A DNA stretch of 64,000 nucleotides from Alistipes timonensis JC136 (GCF_900107675.1 NZ_FNRI01000004.1:1-64000), one strand, 5' to 3'. Positions 26,078-35,001 are shown, counted from the first letter of the stretch. The notes: generated by a model not told the origin, from the sequence alone. Translations and numbers: made by a program.

Positions 26078-26148
26078 GGTCTGATGGCCGAGTGGCTAGG
26101 CAAAGGTCTGCAAAACCTTGTACAGCGGTTCGAATCCGCTTCAGACCT
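26078..26148 (+). tRNA. tRNA-Cys (GCA)
   Basis: 71 bases. The acceptor stem pairs GGTCTGA (26078-26084) with TCAGACC (26141-26147), discriminator T148. The D arm is GCC/GGC. The anticodon stem AAGGT/ACCTT encloses CTGCAAA, giving anticodon GCA at 26110-26112. The T arm contains GGTTCGAATCC. CCA is not encoded. The last 14 bases coincide with the core repeat of an integrated element. Confidence 0.97.
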
Positions 26149-26150
26149 CA
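26135..26150 (+). repeat. Attachment site copy at the tRNA end (att core)
   Basis: TCCGCTTCAGACCTCA, the 3' end of tRNA-Cys plus two bases, repeated exactly and in the same orientation at 42664-42679. Together they delimit the element. Confidence 0.9.
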
Positions 26151-26153
26151 CAG

Positions 26154-26185
26154 AAACCGCGTTGTAGATATCTACAACGCGGTTT
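26154..26185 (+). terminator. Palindromic terminator at the element's left end
   Basis: A perfect 32-base palindrome (AAACCGCGTTGTAGAT and its complement) starting 5 bases after the tRNA, followed by T-rich sequence. It would end tRNA-Cys transcription and insulate the element. Confidence 0.8.
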
Positions 26186-26193
26186 TCGTTTTG

Positions 26194-26215
26194 TTTTGTC
26201 ATACATTTGTCATAC
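26194..26215 (+). repeat. Putative integrase arm-type site, left
   Basis: Two tandem TTTGTCATAC units separated by one A. The same 22 bases occur in the same orientation at 42525-42546, near the other end. This is how arm-binding sites of tyrosine recombinases are arranged. Confidence 0.6.
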
Positions 26216-26251
26216 GGGGCGGGCGGATGATACTTTTGAAGCTGTTTGCAC

Positions 26252-26947
26252 CTACATCATGAATCGCTCCAACTTGTCTTTCCAACGCCGCCAGTCGGGC
26301 ATTTCGGTTTCGAGCAGGGTAAAGAAGGCTGCAGTATGGTCGGGATGCAGCAGATGACACATCTCATGCGTGATAACATACTCAATGCAGGGGCGCGGCG
26401 CCTTGATGAGTTCCGTATTCAGAATGATTTTCCCCTTGGGGGTGCAGCTGCCCCAACGGTTTTCCATCTCCTGAACATAGAGTGAGGTTGGAGCAACTCC
26501 GTACCGCGCAAATCGGGAAATGATAGGCTCCGCATACTCGGTAAACTTGAGTTTGGCGTGTTCGCGGTACCAGGATTTCATCAACTCCCGGGCCTTGTCC
26601 GGAGAGGTGCATACCACTTCGAAGCAGCGGCCCTTGTAACGGACGCTGTTGGTTTTGCCTTCCGAGACCCGGAGCAGGAACTGCTTTCCCAGATAGTAGT
26701 GCGACTCTCCGCTGACATATCGTTTTTCCGGACTTCGAATCCCAAAATCCTTGAAATAGGCCTGCTGCCGAAGAATCCACGGCGCCCGTTTGTGGAGTTT
26801 CTGCTCGATAACCTCTTCCGGCGTCCCTTCCGGAGCCAGCAGAACGACCTCGCCGGATGGATATACCTTGATTCCGAGTGTCCGGCGGGCGGAAAAGAGT
26901 ACGCTGTAGGGAATCGTCTCTTTCCCGAAGACGAATATCTGCTGCAT
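26252..26947 (-). CDS. YgjP-type (DUF45/M48-like) metallohydrolase
   Basis: 231 residues from the ATG at 26947. The frame has a further Met 4 codons upstream, but 26947 overlaps the hsdR stop as TGATG, so coupled translation is likely. The N-terminal half is beta-rich. The C-terminal half has the YgjP/WLM zinc signature MENRWGSC ... LNTELIKAP ... YVITHEMCHLLHPDHTAAF, with HEMCH as HExxH and the third ligand His downstream. Members of this family are putative metalloproteases often found beside type I restriction genes. What it does there is not established. Confidence 0.85.
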   Translation of the reverse strand: MQQIFVFGKETIPYSVLFSARRTLGIKVYPSGEVVLLAPEGTPEEVIEQKLHKRAPWILRQQAYFKDFGIRSPEKRYVSGESHYYLGKQFLLRVSEGKTNSVRYKGRCFEVVCTSPDKARELMKSWYREHAKLKFTEYAEPIISRFARYGVAPTSLYVQEMENRWGSCTPKGKIILNTELIKAPRPCIEYVITHEMCHLLHPDHTAAFFTLLETEMPDWRRWKDKLERFMM

Positions 26948-29900
26948 CACCGGAACCATTTTTGAGCCACGTCGACCGCCCGGTCGATGATGGCATCCAT
27001 GTCGTCGAAGGTCATCGACAGATCATACTTGCGTTTGACCTCGTCAATCAGATAGTCCTCGATGTCGAGCTTCATCATGCCGACCAACCTGTCCTTGAGC
27101 GGCCAGTCGACAATGAGCGTCCCCTTCTCGAAGATGTGCTGACGAATGATGGCGTCGATCCGGTTGGCCGTGTCGAGTGCTATTTGCGTCAGATCGAGTC
27201 CTTGTTCGGGCTTTATGACTGACTTGTAGACCTCCAGACTCAATCCGAAGTAGGCCCGCGCGGCATTGTTATCCTTCAGCACGTCGGGAATCTCGCTGTC
27301 GGTATGATTCAGCGCCTTGTTCATCAGGTCCGTCGCCTGGGTCAGATACTCCGCCTCGTCGATTCGCCCCTGTTCGTACTGCGAGATGGTCTCCTTGAGC
27401 ATCTGCGAGAACTTCTTGTAGAAGGCCGGGTCGGTATCCATGTTCTCGGTGATGTACTTGGCCGTTCGCGAGGCAATCGTGTCCGCTTTGGCCGCTTTTC
27501 CGGAGATTTTCTCCACCTCTTCGGCGAACCGCTCCTTGTCGAAGATGTTCACCAGGTCGGTGATGACCTGCACCTCGCCGCTCTCGATGTGCGTGTCGAT
27601 CAGCTTCTGAATCTGCCCTTCGTATTGCTTGTAGTCCACCGTGTCGGAGTAGCGCTCCTGCACGGCATTACGGAGCTTCATGAAGAAGGCCAGATCGTGC
27701 TTGTACCGTTCGACCTCTTCTTGAGGCGTGTTTTGATGGAATACGATGGACGAAAGCGCTACCTTCAGCGTCCGGGCAAAGGCCCGCAGCTTTTCGTAGA
27801 AGAGCGTGCGCCGGTCCTCCTCGCGCAGAACATTGCCGAAGGCCTCGAAGTCGGTCGTGTTGCGCACCTCCTTGAAGAGGTCCCACAACTCGGCATGCTT
27901 CTGGGGCAGCTTGGCAACCTCCTCTGAGATGTCCGTATAGGTTCCTTCCAGATCCTCCTTGTCAAAATCGGTGTAGAGCTCCAGCGCCGAATTAAGTGAT
28001 CCCAATACGCCGTAATAGTCGATGATATATCCGAACTCCTTGTCTTCGCAGACGCGGTTGACGCGGGCAATGGCCTGCAGCAGCGTGTGGTCCTTCAACT
28101 TGCGGTCGAGGTAGAGCACCGTGTTGCGGGGTTCGTCGAATCCCGTCAGGAGTTTGTCCACGACGATGATAATCTCCGGCTTGTCGCTGTTCTTGAAGCG
28201 GTTGATGATGCTTGCCTCGTACTTTTTGGCCGTGCCGTATTCATCCATCATGCGCTTCCAGAAGGCCACCTCCACGTTCGAGGTCTCGCCGAACGCTTCG
28301 TCTTCCCCCTCCCGGGTGTCGGGCGAGGTGATGAGCACCTCCGACGAGACGATTCCGATTTCGTCGAGATACTGCTTGTAGAAAATTGCGACGTGTTTGC
28401 GCGGAGCCACCAGTTGTGCCTTGAATTTCGACCCCTGCCAGTTCTCCTTGAAATGCTGCGAAATGTCCCACGCAATGGCATAGATGCGCTGCTGCGTCTG
28501 GTTGAGCTGATCCGCACGGCTGAATTTCTTCTTCATGTCGGCCCGCTGGGCGTCGCTCATCCATCCGCAAATCTTGTCGAAATAGCGGTCGATCGTCTCC
28601 TCGTGCACCACCTGCGGCACCATGCGCCCCTCGTAGAGCAGCGGCACAACGGCCTTGTCCGCCACGGCCTGGTCCACCGTGTAGACCGGCTGAATGATGC
28701 CGCCGAACTTTCGGGCCGTGTTCTTCTCCTTCTTCATCAACGGCGTGCCGGTCATGGCGATGAAGCAGGCATTCGGAAGCGTCTTCTCCATCTTGATGCC
28801 CATCTCGCCGTACTGGCTGCGGTGCCCCTCGTCGATCAGCACGAAGATATTAGGGTCGGTCAACGGGGTGCGGATGCCGCGCACGGCCGTCTCGAACTTG
28901 TTGATAATCGTCGTGATGACAGCGTCACTCTTGCTGTTGAGCAGTTCGACGAGCTTGCTCCCCGTCGTGGCGTTCTCGACGCGAATCTGACATTTGCGGA
29001 ATGTTCCCGTAATCTGCCGGTCGAGGTCCGTGCGGTCGGTCACGAGGATGATTTTCGGGTTGCGAATCTCTTTGTCGAGGATGATGGCCTGCGCCAGCAT
29101 CACCATCGTCAGCGACTTGCCGCTTCCCTGCGTGTGCCAGATGACTCCGCCGCGCCGCCGCCCGCCCTCGATGTGTCGCATGCGCCGCATCGTCTGTCGC
29201 ACGGCAAAATACTGCTGGTAGCGGGCCACCTTCTTGGTGCCGTCGTCGTAGAGTGTAAAGCCGTACATCAACTGCAGCAGCCGCTCGGGCCGGCACAAGT
29301 TGTAAAGGTATTCATCCTGCACCGACGGCGTGACAGGCTGCTTGTAGAGATCCTCGAAGTTGCGGCGGACATAGCCGAACCGCTCTCCGAAGATCTTGTC
29401 GTCCAACAGCGGTTCGTTGACCACCCGCTCCAGCTCCTGCCGGTAACGGGCCTCCTCCTCGCGGTCGGTAAACTGCTCGCGCCACCGCGCCCAGAACTTT
29501 TCGGGCGTGGCCGTCGTAGCATAACTGCCCTCCTGGCGGTTGATGGCCAGCAACAACGCAGAATAGAGGTACAGCGAACGGATGCCGTCAGCCTTCTGGT
29601 TGCGGAGGTGCTGCGAAATGGCCTGTTCGATGGAGTCCTTCACGTCGGGACGCTTGCACTCGATGACGCATAGCGGAATGCCGTTCACGAAGAGGACGAT
29701 GTCGGGCCGGTAGGTGTCGGTCATCCCCGTGCGGCTGACGGCAAACTCCTCCGTGACGTGGAAGACGTTGTTGCGAATGTCTTTCCAGTCGATGTACTGC
29801 ATCACGAAACTCTTGCGGTCGCCGTCGACGATCTGTTCGAGGGTTTTGCCCGAGGTGAGCAGGTCGTAGATCGTCTGCGAAGCCTCCATAAATCCTTCGT

Positions 29901-30159
29901 CCATCGGGATGTTGCGCAGGGCCTCGATTCCGGCTGTAATGTTCTGCTCGGAAAATACGGTGGTCCGCGTCGAGCTGACTTGCACGACGTTGATAGCTGC
30001 CAGCTGCTTGCGCAGCACGGATTCGAGCAGCACGTTGGCGGGATTCCCGCCACGCAGGGCCAGCGCCTCATCGGGTGTGAGGTATGTGTAGTCGAGCTTT
30101 TCGAGCATCAGCAGCGCGGGAATCTGGCTAATATGGTCTTCTTTGAAAGAGATGGACAT
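26947..30159 (-). CDS. hsdR: Type I restriction enzyme, R subunit
   Basis: 1070 residues, full length for the family. The N-terminal nuclease domain contains YRPDIVLFVNGIPLCVIECKRPDVKDS (D-ECK pattern, about 145-175). The SF2 helicase motor follows with Walker A GGVIWHTQGSGKSLTM (about 337-352), motif II DEGHRSQYG, motif III FIAMTGTPL, and motif VI QAIARVNR. The C-terminal helical domain binds the methylase. It translocates and cuts DNA that lacks the modification. It starts 3 bases after the HAD gene's stop and is coupled to the YgjP gene. Base composition is host-like, unlike the block just upstream. Confidence 0.96.
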   Translation of the reverse strand: MSISFKEDHISQIPALLMLEKLDYTYLTPDEALALRGGNPANVLLESVLRKQLAAINVVQVSSTRTTVFSEQNITAGIEALRNIPMDEGFMEASQTIYDLLTSGKTLEQIVDGDRKSFVMQYIDWKDIRNNVFHVTEEFAVSRTGMTDTYRPDIVLFVNGIPLCVIECKRPDVKDSIEQAISQHLRNQKADGIRSLYLYSALLLAINRQEGSYATTATPEKFWARWREQFTDREEEARYRQELERVVNEPLLDDKIFGERFGYVRRNFEDLYKQPVTPSVQDEYLYNLCRPERLLQLMYGFTLYDDGTKKVARYQQYFAVRQTMRRMRHIEGGRRRGGVIWHTQGSGKSLTMVMLAQAIILDKEIRNPKIILVTDRTDLDRQITGTFRKCQIRVENATTGSKLVELLNSKSDAVITTIINKFETAVRGIRTPLTDPNIFVLIDEGHRSQYGEMGIKMEKTLPNACFIAMTGTPLMKKEKNTARKFGGIIQPVYTVDQAVADKAVVPLLYEGRMVPQVVHEETIDRYFDKICGWMSDAQRADMKKKFSRADQLNQTQQRIYAIAWDISQHFKENWQGSKFKAQLVAPRKHVAIFYKQYLDEIGIVSSEVLITSPDTREGEDEAFGETSNVEVAFWKRMMDEYGTAKKYEASIINRFKNSDKPEIIIVVDKLLTGFDEPRNTVLYLDRKLKDHTLLQAIARVNRVCEDKEFGYIIDYYGVLGSLNSALELYTDFDKEDLEGTYTDISEEVAKLPQKHAELWDLFKEVRNTTDFEAFGNVLREEDRRTLFYEKLRAFARTLKVALSSIVFHQNTPQEEVERYKHDLAFFMKLRNAVQERYSDTVDYKQYEGQIQKLIDTHIESGEVQVITDLVNIFDKERFAEEVEKISGKAAKADTIASRTAKYITENMDTDPAFYKKFSQMLKETISQYEQGRIDEAEYLTQATDLMNKALNHTDSEIPDVLKDNNAARAYFGLSLEVYKSVIKPEQGLDLTQIALDTANRIDAIIRQHIFEKGTLIVDWPLKDRLVGMMKLDIEDYLIDEVKRKYDLSMTFDDMDAIIDRAVDVAQKWFR

Positions 30160-30162
30160 ATC

Positions 30163-31029
30163 TTATTCTACTCCAAATCGTTTGACATTTTGTTTTTGCA
30201 ATTCGTTAAAGTTAAAATTTGATTTAATCTGTTTGATAATTGCTTTTACAATATTGTAGATTTCGCCATCTTTGACGTAGTTTGCGGCACATGCAAAATT
30301 CACTCTATCGTCTAATACAAGTTTTTCGGCACATGCTTTTTTCTTTTTATTACGAGGTTTGTAAACAGCGATAGAGTTTCCTCCTTGTTGTTTTATTAGC
30401 TTCATACATGGTATATCGGTTTCACCATCACCAAAATATATCATATGTTTAAAAGGGATAGGCCTATCTTCTTCTGCTTTATATTCATTTATTTTTGCAT
30501 TTTCACTTATTTTAGTAACCCCTTTATTTATCATAAATAGAAATTGGGTTTTTGTTGTGAAATCTACAGCTACTGCAGGCCAAACAGCAACCCCATCTTC
30601 ATACATAAATGTGCAAGCATATATTTCTTGAAACTTATTCCCTATTTTAGTCCCTTCTATCATTTCTTTTAATCCGGATGAATTAATATAATGTTGGATT
30701 ATAACACCTTCCTCTTGCCCTAATTGGTTGATTAAATCAAACCATTCTTTTACTCCCTCGTATAGTTCAATACTTTTCCCAAAATCAACGAATTTTTGAC
30801 GTTGAACACTAACTCCTGCAGCACGAGCCTTATCCAGCATTAATTTCATATAACATAAAATATTACTGGCTTCGTGTTTTTCTATAAGTTCATTGTTTTG
30901 ACGCCAAAATTGGGCTTTATCTTTGATGCCGATAGCTTTAAGAAAATCATATTCTTGCATATTGGCAGGAGATAAAGTCCCATCAAAATCATAAATAAGT
31001 GCGACTGTTGGTTTCTTACGTTTTGCCAT
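30163..31029 (-). CDS. HAD-superfamily hydrolase inside the RM operon
   Basis: 288 residues. HAD motif I is DFDGTLS (nucleophile D14, acid/base D16), and motif IV is YFGDGETDIPCMK (about 195-207), with a lysine (KPRNKKKKA) after it. A helical cap of about 110 residues lies between. Such proteins are phosphatases of small molecules or phosphoproteins. No signal peptide. The gene is conspicuously AT-rich: bases 30301-30360 contain 20 G/C of 60. It lies 3-4 bases from both hsdS and hsdR, so it is expressed with them. Not a normal part of type I restriction systems; a role in defence is inference. Confidence 0.85.
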   Translation of the reverse strand: MAKRKKPTVALIYDFDGTLSPANMQEYDFLKAIGIKDKAQFWRQNNELIEKHEASNILCYMKLMLDKARAAGVSVQRQKFVDFGKSIELYEGVKEWFDLINQLGQEEGVIIQHYINSSGLKEMIEGTKIGNKFQEIYACTFMYEDGVAVWPAVAVDFTTKTQFLFMINKGVTKISENAKINEYKAEEDRPIPFKHMIYFGDGETDIPCMKLIKQQGGNSIAVYKPRNKKKKACAEKLVLDDRVNFACAANYVKDGEIYNIVKAIIKQIKSNFNFNELQKQNVKRFGVE

Positions 31030-31033
31030 ATTC

Positions 31034-32299
31034 TTAGATATTAATTTTTACACGTTTTTTGCTGGAGAGGAGTTGTTGCATAAGGCCGCGTTTCTGACGG
31101 CGGAGCCGTTCAAGCTTTTCTTTGGCCAGCTCAATCTCGCGGTCGGCCGCGGTCAACACCTTCGCAATGGCGGTTTGCTCTTTCAAAGATGGAATCTTGA
31201 AAGTCCATTCATAAAGCATCTCTTTATCCAAATTACGCCTTACAATGCTTGCGCCTATGACAGAGCATCCTTGTAATGCTTGCAGGAACATGGACGAGCG
31301 AACGAAATCTCTGATAAAGTTGATATTGTTGTGTTCGGTAACCTTAAAAACCTTGTAGGCAGGGGAGATTATGCCTTCATTGAAATTCGTCAGAATATGA
31401 CATGAACCCATCCAAAAATTAAGCCCGCTCATGGCTAAATCTCCTTGTTCTACTACAATGTATTTAGAAGTGTCTTCGCTTGCAATATCCTTATTAAAAT
31501 AGGATTTTTGAGCGACAATCCCCTCTTTTGTGACAGATAGCACTTCGTATTTCGTAAGAGGGTCTGCCGTTTTTATACTTTTGGTAAACAGTTCACAAAA
31601 TTTAACTTTTTGCCAGGGTTCGGAGAAACCAGGAAGACGGAGTTTGGCGGAGAGGAGTCGCTGCATCAAACCGCGTTTGCGCAGGGCGAGTTTTTCAATC
31701 AGCCGCGCCTGCTTTTCAATCGCCTCATCCCACACGCGCAACACCTCCGCAATCTTCCGCTGCTCCGCTAGGGGCGGAACAGCAATTTTTACTCTTTTCA
31801 AATCGCTGGTGCTAATACTGGCTTGATTGACAGCGGGCTTCGCTATTACTTGAGCCATATGCCGCATATGTTCAGTTAGCAACGTATAATATAAATATTG
31901 CTTATCAAGGCAATCGTTGGCTCTAAGCAAAAGCAGGTTCATACCATGATAAATTTCTTGATCACCTTTGTAATAAGCAACCTTCCCGATTTGAGAAAGA
32001 CTATTTATGTGGCTATACAGGATGTCGCCTTTTTGCATTCTGAAGGTTTCATATCCACTTTCATTGGGGATATATCCGACCTTCGCATAATTTATTTCTC
32101 CTGTAGAAATGGTTTCGATACGAGTAACAGGAATCCCACAAGTGATGGAGACATCATATGTAAGACCATTGGTACATCTCGAAAGGAGATCGCCTAAAAA
32201 TTTCACCTCCCACTCCTGCGGAATAATCCCCAGCGCCGTCGCCTTATAACCTTGTGGTAGGTCGGTATCGTGTGTCATTGCAGTAATTGGCTTTACCAT
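31034..32299 (-). CDS. hsdS: Type I restriction enzyme, full-length S subunit
   Basis: 421 residues with the classical two-repeat layout: target-recognition domain 1 (about 20-165), a conserved coiled-coil spacer (PPLAEQRKIAEVLRVWDEAIE ... KRGLMQRLLS), target-recognition domain 2 (about 230-370), and a second spacer (SLKEQTAIAKVLTAADREIEL ... KRGLMQQLLS). It sets the DNA target for HsdM and HsdR. Composition is mosaic: the spacer at 31621-31680 has 35 G/C of 60, while domain 2 at 31381-31440 has 23. The start overlaps the upstream gene by 7 bases. Confidence 0.95.
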   Translation of the reverse strand: MVKPITAMTHDTDLPQGYKATALGIIPQEWEVKFLGDLLSRCTNGLTYDVSITCGIPVTRIETISTGEINYAKVGYIPNESGYETFRMQKGDILYSHINSLSQIGKVAYYKGDQEIYHGMNLLLLRANDCLDKQYLYYTLLTEHMRHMAQVIAKPAVNQASISTSDLKRVKIAVPPLAEQRKIAEVLRVWDEAIEKQARLIEKLALRKRGLMQRLLSAKLRLPGFSEPWQKVKFCELFTKSIKTADPLTKYEVLSVTKEGIVAQKSYFNKDIASEDTSKYIVVEQGDLAMSGLNFWMGSCHILTNFNEGIISPAYKVFKVTEHNNINFIRDFVRSSMFLQALQGCSVIGASIVRRNLDKEMLYEWTFKIPSLKEQTAIAKVLTAADREIELAKEKLERLRRQKRGLMQQLLSSKKRVKINI

Positions 32300-33027
32300 G
32301 TTTTTTCAAATCGGAATTGAAGAATTCCTCCCAGTATGTTGTTAAGATTCACTTTATCGACACTATATATGCCAGCTGGAACCGATTGTCGGATCTTGTC
32401 CAACTTGTTGTAGGTTTCCTCGGAGATTGGAGAAGAATCAAGATAATAGACCGTATGGTCAATATGATACACGTCTTGATACTTAATAGCAATCAAGTCG
32501 GACTCTCGGACTATTACGGAGGTCATGTAGGGTAGCTTGGGTATCAGCTTTTCGCTATGGACAAGACTGTTCCATATTTTTGACGTGATATCGTGCAATT
32601 TGGTTCGATCTTCTTCCACGAACGGGCATTTGGCAACGACTCCATCCAGCTCCTCTTGGCAGCGACAGTCCTTGTATATATTGATAGGACAGCAGTATAC
32701 GAAATTCTTTAACCCGTCTGGAAGAAACATGGAGGATTGTACATAAATCATCGAACCGATGGTAAATTCGATGGGGCGATTCAATTTTGTTCCACTATTG
32801 CAAATCGCCAAATGATCCTTTCCTCGTTTGAAGAAAAATAGAGGCTGGTGCTCCATTTGTTGGATTTTTAGCTTTTCCTGTTCCAGTTTGTGCTGCTTTT
32901 GTTGCAGTTTATGTTGTTTGCAAAGTACGATTGCAGTAACAATAGCTGTGAATAGGGAACTAATGCCAAGAATGATATTTCCGATATCACCCCAAGTCGA
33001 AAGAGTCATATTGAGGAACATACTCAT
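32293..33027 (-). CDS. Unknown membrane-anchored coiled-coil protein A
   Basis: 244 residues, not recognised. One membrane helix near the N terminus (about 16-36, NIILGISSLFTAIVTAIVLC) is followed by a charged coiled coil rich in Gln/Lys (about 37-58, repeated KQHKLxQ). Next is a beta-rich cytoplasmic domain with a CCPINIYKDCRC cysteine cluster near 110-121. AT-rich (23 G/C of 60 at 32701-32760). It overlaps protein B by 4 bases and hsdS by 7, so it is embedded in the RM operon. The layout (helix, coil, soluble domain) matches protein B, and the two may form a complex. Function unknown. Confidence 0.75.
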   Translation of the reverse strand: MSMFLNMTLSTWGDIGNIILGISSLFTAIVTAIVLCKQHKLQQKQHKLEQEKLKIQQMEHQPLFFFKRGKDHLAICNSGTKLNRPIEFTIGSMIYVQSSMFLPDGLKNFVYCCPINIYKDCRCQEELDGVVAKCPFVEEDRTKLHDITSKIWNSLVHSEKLIPKLPYMTSVIVRESDLIAIKYQDVYHIDHTVYYLDSSPISEETYNKLDKIRQSVPAGIYSVDKVNLNNILGGILQFRFEKTW

Positions 33028-33464
33028 AGTGTAATTACTTTGGTGGTTACGTTGTCCTGCCCGGATTCATCGTCCCAAATCAGTTTGAGCGTTAATTTTT
33101 GGGGACAGCCAATCGTTAGATAGAGTTTGAGTTCGGCATCGTCTTGCGGGTTCATAATCTCGTATGGGAATATTTCATCGTTCATGACGATTAGACCTTC
33201 AACATCAAGCCCTTCAACTCGAATATTCCGAGCTACAGCCCGGCCATTGTTCCATATTCGAAGCGTCCGGGGTCCTTTGGTATTCTGCGAAATCTCCGCG
33301 CGGATATCGGCTTTTTTGTTTGCCTGCTCCTCTTCCTGCAGCTGTTTCAGTTGATAAGAGTTGATTAACCGTTCTTGTTGTTTCAGTTTCCGGTCGTGCG
33401 CGAAATAGGTATACAGGCTGACGGCAAGAGCTGCGGCCGAAATAATAAATGTCCAAGTCTCCAT
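33024..33464 (-). CDS. Unknown membrane-anchored coiled-coil protein B
   Basis: 146 residues, not recognised. It has an N-terminal membrane helix (about 4-21, WTFIISAAALAVSLYTYF), a coiled coil (about 24-55, DRKLKQQERLINSYQLKQLQEEEQANKKA) and an Ig-like beta-sandwich of about 85 residues (LRIWNNGRAVARNIRVEG ... LKLIWDDESG). It begins 10 bases after the hsdM stop and overlaps protein A by 4 bases. Membrane-tethered partners are not a normal component of type I systems. Function unknown. Confidence 0.75.
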   Translation of the reverse strand: METWTFIISAAALAVSLYTYFAHDRKLKQQERLINSYQLKQLQEEEQANKKADIRAEISQNTKGPRTLRIWNNGRAVARNIRVEGLDVEGLIVMNDEIFPYEIMNPQDDAELKLYLTIGCPQKLTLKLIWDDESGQDNVTTKVITL

Positions 33465-33474
33465 ATTGGCCTTT

Positions 33475-35001
33475 TTAATATCCCAACTCCTTCAGATAAC
33501 CCTCCATCCGGACATGCACCTCGACAAGCTCCTTTTCCAGGGCATCAATCTCCTGCTGCACGGCCGCAATGTCGATTTCGGGCTCCTCCTCGAAGGTGTC
33601 CACATAGCGCGGGATGTTGAGGTTGTAGTCGTTGTCGGCAATCTCCTCGCGCCGGGCAACGTAGGCGTAGCGCTCCTCGACGATGCCCGGCGCGAGTTCC
33701 CCCTGCGCAAAGCGGCGGTAGGTCGTGACGATGTGGTCGATATCCTCGTCGCGCAGCCGGTTCTGGTTCTTGCCGTTCTCAAATTCGCGGCTGGCGTCGA
33801 TGAAGAGCACGTCGGTCGTCGTCTTGGCCTTGTTGAAGATGGCGATGGCGGCCGGGATGCCCGTTCCGTAGAAGAGGTTGGCCGGGAGTCCGATGATGGC
33901 CTCGACGAGGTTCTCCTCGATGGTCTGCTGGCGGATTTTTCCCTCGCTTGCCCCTCGGAACAGCACGCCGTGAGGAACAACGACGCCAACCTTGCCGTGT
34001 TCGTTGGCTACCTCAATCATGTGGCATATGAATGCCCAGTCGCCCTTGCTCTTGGGCGGAATGCCGCGCCAGAAGCGGTTGTAGGGGTCGTCGGCCGCCT
34101 CGTCGGCGCCCCACTTTTCGAGCGAGAAGGGCGGATTGGCCACGACGGTGTCGAACTTCATCAACGCATCGCCCTCCTTGAGCTTCGGGTTGCGCAGCGT
34201 GTCGCCCCAGCGGATCGTGGCGCTGTCGAAACCGTGGAGCAGCATGTTCATCATGGCCAGCGCCCAGGTGCTGCCGTTGAGCTCCTGACCGTAGAGCGAG
34301 AAGTTATCGGAGCCCACCTCGCGGCCTGCCTTGATGAGCAGTGAACCCGAGCCGCACGTCGGGTCGCAGATGCGCGAACCGGGGGCGCTCTTGGTCAGTC
34401 GTGCCAGCAGGGTCGAGACCTCCTTCGGTGTAAAAAATTCTCCAGCCTTCTTCCCGGCATCGCTGGCGAACTTCTCGATAAGGAACATGTAGGCATCGCC
34501 GATGACGTCGTTGTTCGCGAGGTGTGACTCGTCGAACTGCAGCCGCTCGTCCGAGAAGTCGATGAGTAGTTGTTTCAGCCGGGCGTTGCGCTCCTTCGTT
34601 TCGCCGAGGTTGCTGCTGTTGAAGCTGATGTTGCGGAAGATGCCGCTGCCGTCCTCGCTGCTCAGCTTTTCGCGGTTGGCAAATTCGAGGTCGGCCAGCG
34701 CAATGTCAATCAGTTCGCCGATATTGGGCTCGTTGCGGTGCTCGAAGAGGTAGTCGAACGAACTCTTCTCGGGAACCTGGAACCGTTCGCGGCGCATGGC
34801 TCGTTGGGCACGCTCCGTGTCGCCGTCGTAGCGCTGGAGATACTCCTTGTATTTCGCTTTGCTGACATCGCTGACGTACTTCAGGAACAGCATCGTGAGG
34901 ATGTAGTCCTTGTACTGGCTAGGGTCGATAACGCCCCGGAATGTGTCGCAGGCTTGCCATACGACTTTGTTGATCTCTTCCTGTGTAACTTTACCGTTCA
35001 T
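33475..35001 (-). CDS. hsdM: Type I restriction enzyme, M subunit (N6-adenine methyltransferase)
   Basis: 508 residues. The N-terminal helical domain (VVWQACDTFRGVIDPSQYKDYILTMLFLKYVSD) is followed by the Rossmann-type methylase: SAM motif I DPTCGSGSLLIKA (about 212-224) and catalytic motif IV NPPF (NPPFSLEKWG). The C-terminal spacer is present. It methylates adenine with HsdS specificity and protects host DNA. Its start overlaps the short S gene by 11 bases. Composition is host-like, as in hsdR. Confidence 0.96.
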   Translation of the reverse strand: MNGKVTQEEINKVVWQACDTFRGVIDPSQYKDYILTMLFLKYVSDVSKAKYKEYLQRYDGDTERAQRAMRRERFQVPEKSSFDYLFEHRNEPNIGELIDIALADLEFANREKLSSEDGSGIFRNISFNSSNLGETKERNARLKQLLIDFSDERLQFDESHLANNDVIGDAYMFLIEKFASDAGKKAGEFFTPKEVSTLLARLTKSAPGSRICDPTCGSGSLLIKAGREVGSDNFSLYGQELNGSTWALAMMNMLLHGFDSATIRWGDTLRNPKLKEGDALMKFDTVVANPPFSLEKWGADEAADDPYNRFWRGIPPKSKGDWAFICHMIEVANEHGKVGVVVPHGVLFRGASEGKIRQQTIEENLVEAIIGLPANLFYGTGIPAAIAIFNKAKTTTDVLFIDASREFENGKNQNRLRDEDIDHIVTTYRRFAQGELAPGIVEERYAYVARREEIADNDYNLNIPRYVDTFEEEPEIDIAAVQQEIDALEKELVEVHVRMEGYLKELGY

